Source: Muribaculaceae bacterium (GTDB taxonomy: Bacteria > Bacteroidota > Bacteroidia > Bacteroidales > Muribaculaceae). Taken from it: 40,737 bases of DNA. Positions within the stretch are counted from its first letter, which is position 1; every line of letters begins with the position of its first letter. Made by a program: the position numbers and the translations under genes. The notes under the pieces are model-generated. The model saw nothing but the letters and a program-made list of their open reading frames with translations, was not told the origin of the DNA and made no database searches. This document shows, one piece after another, positions 34,779-40,737 of the stretch. The DNA lies in the NCBI GenBank assembly GCA_016290765.1, contig JAEEVE010000003.1, positions 1 through 40,737 on the forward strand, written 5' to 3'.

Positions 34779-36938
34779 TTAATCCTCGTCTTGCTTGCTC
34801 TCCTCGTATTCCTTGAGCAGTTGCGACTGGACGTCGGCAGGAACGAGCTCATAGCTGGCGAACTTCATGTTGAACGAAGCACGACCACCGGTGATCGAGC
34901 TCAGAGCAGTGCTGTAGCTGGCCATTTCCTTCAGAGGAATCTTAGCCTTAATCTTCTCCAGACCATTGCTGCTGCTCATGTCCATCATGATGCCGCGGCG
35001 GCCTTGCAGGTCGCTCTGCACACCACCCATGCTGTCGCTGGGCAGCAAAATCTCGACATCATAGACGGGCTCGAGAACCTTGGGGTTAGCGTTGCGGAAG
35101 GCATCGCTGAAGGCGTGGCGAGCAGCCAAACGGAACGAGATTTCGTTCGAGTCAACTGGGTGCATCTTACCATCGTAAATGCAGACGCGCACGTCGCGAG
35201 CATAAGAACCAGTCAACGGGCCCTGCTCCATGCGGTCCATGATACCCTTGACGATGGCGGGAATAAAGCGTGCGTCGATGGCACCACCCACGATACAGTT
35301 GTAGATGACCAGCATGCCGCCCCATTCCAGAGGAATCTCCTGCTTGTCGCGGATGCTCATCTTATACTCCTGGTTGCCGAACTTGTAAGTGTCAGGTTCG
35401 GGATCACCCTCGCGGTAGGGCTCAACGATCAGGTGAACCTCGCCAAACTGGCCCGAGCCACCCGACTGCTTCTTATGACGATAGTCGGCGCGAGCGGCCT
35501 TGGTGATGGTCTCACGGTAAGGAATCTTGGGCTCCTGGTACTCAATCATCACCTTGTCGTTGTTCTCAACGCGCCACTTGAGAGTGCGCAGGTGGAACTC
35601 GCCCTGACCACTGACGATGGTCTGCTTCAGTTCCTTGCTCTGCTCGATGAGCAGCGTGGGATCCTCCTCGTGCATGCGGTTGAGGATAGCGCCCAGCTTC
35701 TCAATCTCGCTCTCGTTCTGCGGGCGGATGGCACGCTGGAACTTGGGTGCGGGATACTCGATGAAATCGAATGAACTCTCCAGACCCTTCTCGTTAAGGG
35801 TGTTGCCACGGCGGACGTCTTTCAGCTTAACGGTAGCGCCGATGTCACCGGCTGCCATCTCGTCAACGGTGGTTTTGGTCAGACCGCATACTGCGTTCAG
35901 CTGAGCAACACGCTCCTTTGAGCCGCGGTTCATATTGTTCAGGTCGGTACCGGCCTTGATGGTACCCGACATCACCTTGAAGTAGCTAACCTCACCAATG
36001 TGAGGCTCGACGGTGGTCTTGAAGAAGAACAGGCTCACGGGACCAGCGGGATCGAGTGCGACCTCGTTGCCATCGGTGTCGGCCTGGGCAGGCATGTCCT
36101 GGGGCGCGGGAACGACGTTGCCCAAAATCTCGAGCAGACGGTCAATGCCCATCTCCTTCTCGCCGCTGCAGCACATCACGGGAATGATGCTGCAGTCGAT
36201 CAGACCCTTGCGGATACCGTCGATCATTTCTTCCTCGCTTAGCTCGCCAGTCTCAAAGAACTTGTCCATCAAGGACTCGTCGTTCTCGGCAGCCATCTCG
36301 ACCAGAGCGCTTTTCAGCTCCTCGGCCTTGTCGGCCAGTGCGGGGTCGATATCGCTGATAGTGGCCTTGCCACCGTCAGGACCGTAAGTGAGTTGCTTCA
36401 TCAGCAACAGGTCGACGATGCTCTTGAAGCCCGGACCACTGCTGGCGGGGAACTGCAGGGGCACAACCTTGTTGCCAAAGGTTTCCTTCAGGTTGTTCAG
36501 CACGTTGTCAAAGTCACTCTTCTCGGCCTCCATCTTGTTGATGACCATCAGCAGTGGCTTGTGGATGCTGTCAACGATGCGATACTGGTTCTGAGTACCA
36601 ACCTCTACACCATACTGGCCGTCGATGACCATCAAGCCAGCCTCGGTCACGTTGAGTGCAGTGTAAACGTTGCCCACAAAGTCATCACTGCCCGGGCAGT
36701 CGATGAAATTGAGCTTCTTGCCACTATTCTCAGCATAAAACAGGGTTGAGAACACCGAGTAGCCATACTCCTTCTCTACGGGGAAGTAGTCGCATACCGT
36801 GTTGCCTGCGTCGATAGTACCCTTGCGGTTGATAGTGCCGCAATTGTGGAGGATAGCCTCGGCCAGCGAGGTCTTGCCCGCCCCCTTGCCACCTAGCAAG
36901 GAGATGTTGCGAATTTCATTCGTCTTATAAGCCTTCAT
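34779..36938 (-). CDS. Elongation factor G paralog (EF-G2-like)
   Basis: NISLLGGKGAGKTSLAEAIL; NFIDCPGSDDFVGNVYTALNVTEAGLMVIDGQYGVEVGTQNQ; NKME; domains IV/V YRETITKAARADYRHKKQSGGSGQFGEVHL and LTGGRASFNMKFASYELVP. Confidence 0.92.
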   Translation of the reverse strand: MKAYKTNEIRNISLLGGKGAGKTSLAEAILHNCGTINRKGTIDAGNTVCDYFPVEKEYGYSVFSTLFYAENSGKKLNFIDCPGSDDFVGNVYTALNVTEAGLMVIDGQYGVEVGTQNQYRIVDSIHKPLLMVINKMEAEKSDFDNVLNNLKETFGNKVVPLQFPASSGPGFKSIVDLLLMKQLTYGPDGGKATISDIDPALADKAEELKSALVEMAAENDESLMDKFFETGELSEEEMIDGIRKGLIDCSIIPVMCCSGEKEMGIDRLLEILGNVVPAPQDMPAQADTDGNEVALDPAGPVSLFFFKTTVEPHIGEVSYFKVMSGTIKAGTDLNNMNRGSKERVAQLNAVCGLTKTTVDEMAAGDIGATVKLKDVRRGNTLNEKGLESSFDFIEYPAPKFQRAIRPQNESEIEKLGAILNRMHEEDPTLLIEQSKELKQTIVSGQGEFHLRTLKWRVENNDKVMIEYQEPKIPYRETITKAARADYRHKKQSGGSGQFGEVHLIVEPYREGDPEPDTYKFGNQEYKMSIRDKQEIPLEWGGMLVIYNCIVGGAIDARFIPAIVKGIMDRMEQGPLTGSYARDVRVCIYDGKMHPVDSNEISFRLAARHAFSDAFRNANPKVLEPVYDVEILLPSDSMGGVQSDLQGRRGIMMDMSSSNGLEKIKAKIPLKEMASYSTALSSITGGRASFNMKFASYELVPADVQSQLLKEYEESKQDED

Positions 36939-37128
36939 TTATTTATGTAATTAATAGAAATTATTTGTTCTCAAACAGTCCGAAAACGGGCCAAGAAGAC
37001 CCTATTTTCATTTCAAGCAGCAAAATTACAAATAAGTCGCGAAAAAATCAGCTATTTTCCCAAAAAAACACCTTAGTTTAAATTTTTCTAACTAATTTTG
37101 CCCCTGAAACGAGATTTTCATCTGTTTT

Positions 37129-38250
37129 ATGGCTGGAGTATACGTGCATATACCGTTCTGTAGGCAACGCTGCATCTATTGCAATTTTTATTCGACTACA
37201 TGCCTTGAAATGCGTGAGGTATATGTCAAGATGCTGGTCAGTGAAGCAAAAACCAGGCGTAATGAGATTCAGCAGAAGTTTAATACTGTTTACCTGGGTG
37301 GTGGCACGCCGTCACAATTGGGTACAGGACTGATGCGTAGACTCGCCGATGGGCTTCGGGAAGCATTGCCGTTAGACGACATTGATGAGTTCACTGTTGA
37401 GGTGAATCCTGATGATGTAACACCACAACTGGTTGATGCCCTGGTTGACATGGGGGTTAACAGGGTAAGCATGGGGGTGCAAAGTCTTGTAGACAACGAA
37501 TTGAGGTTTATGCGCCGTCGGCACAATGCAAAGGGGGCAGTCGACGCTGTTGAAAGCTTGTTCAATAGGGGTATAGAGAACATCAGTTTGGACCTCATAT
37601 ATGGCATTCCTGGGCAAACAATCGACTCGTGGCTATACTCGCTTGATCTGGTAATAGCATTGCGGCCGCAGCACATCTCGGCTTACAACCTGAGTTATGA
37701 AGCCGGCACCCCACTATGGCAAATGCTGAAACGTGGCGAAGTCAACGAGGTGGATGACGACACATGTGTCGCGATGTATCAGATGCTGCTTATGCGGCTC
37801 AAAGAGGAGGGATATGAACACTATGAAATCTCAAACTTTGCATTGCCGGGCTTTGCATCGCGTCACAACTCGTCATACTGGGATGGCACGCCCTATCTGG
37901 GATTGGGAGCGGCGGCACATAGCTATGATGGTCATGTTCGGCGCTATAATGTAGCTGACTTGAAGGATTATATCCATCTCATAGTTGACCAGGATGTCGC
38001 TTAACAAGAGGAATGCCTGACCATGCAAGAGAAATATGACGAGACTGTCATGCTGGCTTTGCGTACATCCCGAGGCCTGGACACGGCAGTTATCCATGAT
38101 GAGTTTGGGCAAGATTTTTATGATCACCTCATGCGTCAAGCGCGGCCACATATTGATGCTGGTCGCCTCACTGCCTTGGGTGGGCAACTGCGTCTAACCC
38201 CACAGGCGATTATGCTCAGCGATGCCATCATCAGTGACCTGTTTATTTAA
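37129..38250 (+). pseudogene. hemW: HemW-type radical SAM protein interrupted by an in-frame TAA (38002-38004)
   Basis: MAGVYVHIPFCRQRCIYCNFYSTT...VYLGGGTPSQL...SYWDGTPYLGLGAAAHSYDG...VDQDVA*QEECLTMQEKYDETVMLALRTSRGLD; ORFs 37129-38004 and 38023-38250 are in the same frame. Confidence 0.85.
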
Positions 38251-38291
38251 TCAGTTGGACCTATTAACGTCTCAACTCACAACTATAAAAG

Positions 38292-38963
38292 ATGACAATA
38301 TTAGAAGCAATAGAGCAACGTCACAGCGTGCGGCGTTACACCTTACAGCCCATTGAGGCCGATAAGGTCATTGCGCTCAAAGAGCTGGTCGACCAGTGCA
38401 ACCGCGAGAGCGGGCTGCACATTCAACTTGTAATTGACGAGCCCAAGGCATTCTCTAGCCCATTGGTGCATTATGGCACATTCTCGGGCGTGATGAACTA
38501 CCTCGCGATGATTGGCCCTTCCGATGACCCCTTGCTCGATGAGAAACTGGGTTACTATGGCGAGAAGATTGTCCTCGAGGCACAACGCATGGGACTCAAC
38601 ACCTGCTGGGTAGCGCTCACTTTCCGTAAGAACCGCAAGGCATACACGGTCAATGCAGGTGAGAAACTGCGCTGCGTGGTCGCTATCGGCTATGGCCAAT
38701 CGCAAGGTGCAGGGCACAAAATAAAGACCATTGACCAAGTGTCGCAATGCGATGGCCCCATGCCCGACTGGTTCCGCCGTGGTGTCGAGGCGGCACTGCT
38801 GGCACCCACTGCCATCAACCAACAGAAGTTCATCTTCACTTTGCACGAGGGCAATCGTGTTGAGGCGCGGGCACGATGGGGCTTCTATGAAATCATCGAC
38901 CTCGGTATAGTCAAGTATCACTTTGAGGTCGCTGCAGGAAAAGACAATTTTACGTGGTTATGA
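38292..38963 (+). CDS. Nitroreductase family protein
   Basis: MTILEAIEQRHSVRRYTLQPIEADKV...LEAQRMGLNTCWVAL...GVEAALLAPTAINQQKF. Confidence 0.88.
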   Translation: MTILEAIEQRHSVRRYTLQPIEADKVIALKELVDQCNRESGLHIQLVIDEPKAFSSPLVHYGTFSGVMNYLAMIGPSDDPLLDEKLGYYGEKIVLEAQRMGLNTCWVALTFRKNRKAYTVNAGEKLRCVVAIGYGQSQGAGHKIKTIDQVSQCDGPMPDWFRRGVEAALLAPTAINQQKFIFTLHEGNRVEARARWGFYEIIDLGIVKYHFEVAAGKDNFTWL

Positions 38964-39958
38964 TGAAGAATTTCTTACTGACAATGATGGCTTGCGTGGC
39001 ATTGCAGGTCTTTGGTGCCGATTTCTGGCTCGGAGCCGACATCAGCGGCACCACACAACTGGAGGCATGGGGCGTGCAACTCTATAACGCACAAGGCGAG
39101 CCACGAGAAAATACCGAACTGATGCGCGAGTTGGGCCTGAATGCCGTGCGGTTGCGCGTGTGGGTAAACCCCAAAGATGGTTTTTGTGGTCCGGTAGATG
39201 TCTTGGCAATGGCTTTGCGTGCCCAACGGCTGGGAATGGCGGTGATGGTCGACTTCCACTACAGCGACTGGTGGGCCGATCCGGCCAAACAGAATATTCC
39301 TGAGGCATGGAAGCATTTGACCTACGAGCAGATGTGTCTAGCCCTGGCCAATCACACACGCCTCACGCTGCAGTTGTTGCGCACGGCGGGCATCGACGTG
39401 CGTTGGGTACAAGTGGGCAACGAGACCACACACGGCTTCCTGTGGGACATGGGCCGAGCCGAGACCAATATGGCACAGTATGCCGGGCTGACCCAAGCGG
39501 GCTATGACGCGGTCAAGCAGGTATATCCCGAAGCGCAAGTCATTATCCACCTCGATGGAGGCTGTGACCCCAAGCGATACCATTTCATCTTTGACGGCTT
39601 GAAGGCAAATGGCGCACGATGGGATATGATTGGGCTCAGCGTATATCCCTACTGGGATCAAGACGCAGGTCTGGAGAAGGACGACGAGGGCACACTGCGC
39701 GACTGCATCGCCAACATCAACGCACTCTATGAACGCTACGGCACCGAACTGATGATTGTCGAAACGGGCTATGAAGTCAAGCGACCCGAAGAGGGTAGGG
39801 CGTTCATGCAACGGCTCATCGATGCGTCACGAACACAAACCAATGGCCACTGCCACGGAGTCTTCTACTGGGCACCCGAACTCGAAGGCCATTACCCCCT
39901 AGGAGCCTTCCGTGACCACCGCCCCACAGTCATCATGGATGCCTTCCGCAACAAGTAA
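38960..39958 (+). CDS. Secreted GH53 arabinogalactan endo-beta-1,4-galactanase
   Basis: MMKNFLLTMMACVALQVFGADFWLGADIS...NAVRLRVWVNP...MVDFHYSDWWADPAKQNIPEAW...VQVGNETTHGFLW...GLSVYPYW...MIVETGY. Confidence 0.93.
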   Translation: MMKNFLLTMMACVALQVFGADFWLGADISGTTQLEAWGVQLYNAQGEPRENTELMRELGLNAVRLRVWVNPKDGFCGPVDVLAMALRAQRLGMAVMVDFHYSDWWADPAKQNIPEAWKHLTYEQMCLALANHTRLTLQLLRTAGIDVRWVQVGNETTHGFLWDMGRAETNMAQYAGLTQAGYDAVKQVYPEAQVIIHLDGGCDPKRYHFIFDGLKANGARWDMIGLSVYPYWDQDAGLEKDDEGTLRDCIANINALYERYGTELMIVETGYEVKRPEEGRAFMQRLIDASRTQTNGHCHGVFYWAPELEGHYPLGAFRDHRPTVIMDAFRNK

Positions 39959-39963
39959 GAATA

Positions 39964-40002
39964 ATTGCCCCGCAGTCACTACAAAAAGACCGCGGGGCAA
40001 TT
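39964..40002. terminator. Bidirectional terminator between convergent genes
   Basis: AATTGCCCCGC...GCGGGGCAATT. Confidence 0.85.
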
Positions 40003-40021
40003 TAAGTTGTTCATATAAAGG

Positions 40022-40737
40022 TTATTGCGGAATAGTTTCTTTCTCAGGCGCAGTGTCGTGGCCTTGATGACCCGTGGGTACGTCATAGTCCTTGCCCAGC
40101 ATGATGTTGATGACCGTGTTCACATCAGAAATGTCAACCACGCCGTCATTGTTGATGTCGCTGGCTCTGTTGTAAAGCGTCTCATCAAGGTCCATCGCCA
40201 GACGGATGCCGATTGGCTCGTTATTGATGCCGAAGACCGTTTTGATGGGTTCGACTCCGGCACGGTTGTATACGTCGCAGTGCCTCTCATCGCCGTCATT
40301 GTAGCACGAGCCACCGCGAATCACACGCTTCGTGCCCGTCTCCGGGCCGGTGGGGTTGACCTGCGCCTCCTCGGTGTAATCGGCGAACCAGTCCTGGCAC
40401 CACTCCCACACGTTGCCGCTCATGTCGTAGATGCCCAGCTCGTTGGGCTTGAGCTTTCCGACGGGTCGGGGATCATTTTCTGAAGAAGGTCCCCAAGGGG
40501 AGTAGGTGCACCATCCCACCTCGTATGCGACATTGCTTCCGCTGTAGTGATATCCTTGCGACTTGTTCCCGCCTCGTGCGGCATATTCCCACTCGGCCTC
40601 GGTGGGTAGGCGGAACTGCAGCCCGGTGACATTGTTGAGCCTCTGTATGAAGGAATTCACGTGGTTCAGGTTGATGCCATAGATGGGGCAATTCATCTGT
40701 TCGTACCCCGGCTCGGTGCCGCCCATCACGGCGTGGA
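40022..40737 (-). CDS. FGE-sulfatase-like domain protein with C-terminal dockerin-type repeat, 5' end off window
   Basis: ...HAVMGGTEPGYEQMNCPIYGINLNHVNSFIQRLNNVTGLQFRLPTEAEWEYAARGGNKSQGYHYSGSN...LGIYDMSGNVWEWCQDWF...VIRGGSCYNDGDERHCDVYNR...GIRLAM...SDINNDGVVDISDVNTVINIMLGK. Confidence 0.9.
   Translation of the reverse strand, partial: HAVMGGTEPGYEQMNCPIYGINLNHVNSFIQRLNNVTGLQFRLPTEAEWEYAARGGNKSQGYHYSGSNVAYEVGWCTYSPWGPSSENDPRPVGKLKPNELGIYDMSGNVWEWCQDWFADYTEEAQVNPTGPETGTKRVIRGGSCYNDGDERHCDVYNRAGVEPIKTVFGINNEPIGIRLAMDLDETLYNRASDINNDGVVDISDVNTVINIMLGKDYDVPTGHQGHDTAPEKETIPQ

Noticed and set aside
34791-35774. 327-aa antisense ORF opposite the EF-G paralog
   Set aside because: Shadow ORF of a strongly supported conserved gene; no recognisable domain.

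Overview
Chromosomal window that looks like Bacteroidota, order Bacteroidales. The inference rests on TTTG-N19/20-TAnnTTTG promoters, short RpoD-type sigma factors, an FeoA-FeoB fusion and an EF-G2-like paralog. Left to right: an edge-truncated MmeI-like (type IIL) restriction-methylase; CPBP protease; DagK-like lipid kinase preceded by a 64-bp tandem repeat; DUF308 membrane protein; YqeY; L31 type B; a CpsB/PHP phosphatase; a cytidylate-kinase-like protein; a 20-copy heptamer repeat; a LUD protein; the complete nqrABCDEF operon; an exbB-exbD-exbD-tonB-(PstS-like)-TPR operon with a long, possibly structured leader; two tandem RpoD-type sigma factors; HtrA/DegP; RNase P RNA (rnpB); folC; a split chromate transporter pair; a BamA/TamA-like outer-membrane protein; a phosphoethanolamine-transferase-like enzyme; a small orphan ORF with its own canonical promoter; feoAB; a secreted multidomain protein (cohesin-like, Big_2, dockerin, FGE-like) broken by an apparent 1-nt frameshift; an EF-G paralog without the canonical catalytic His; hemW interrupted by an in-frame TAA; nitroreductase; a GH53 endo-galactanase; and an edge-truncated FGE-like plus dockerin protein. 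The strongest candidates for something under-described are (i) the two dockerin/FGE-like proteins with opposite domain order, one also carrying a cohesin-like module, (ii) the EF-G2-like factor, (iii) the tandem RpoD-type paralogs, (iv) 7-bp-period intergenic repeats near promoters and starts, and (v) the exbB leader. Two genes look interrupted (frameshift, nonsense) and need read-level checks. No tRNA, rRNA, CRISPR array, transposase or prophage was recognised. Family assignments come from reading translated sequence, not from searches.
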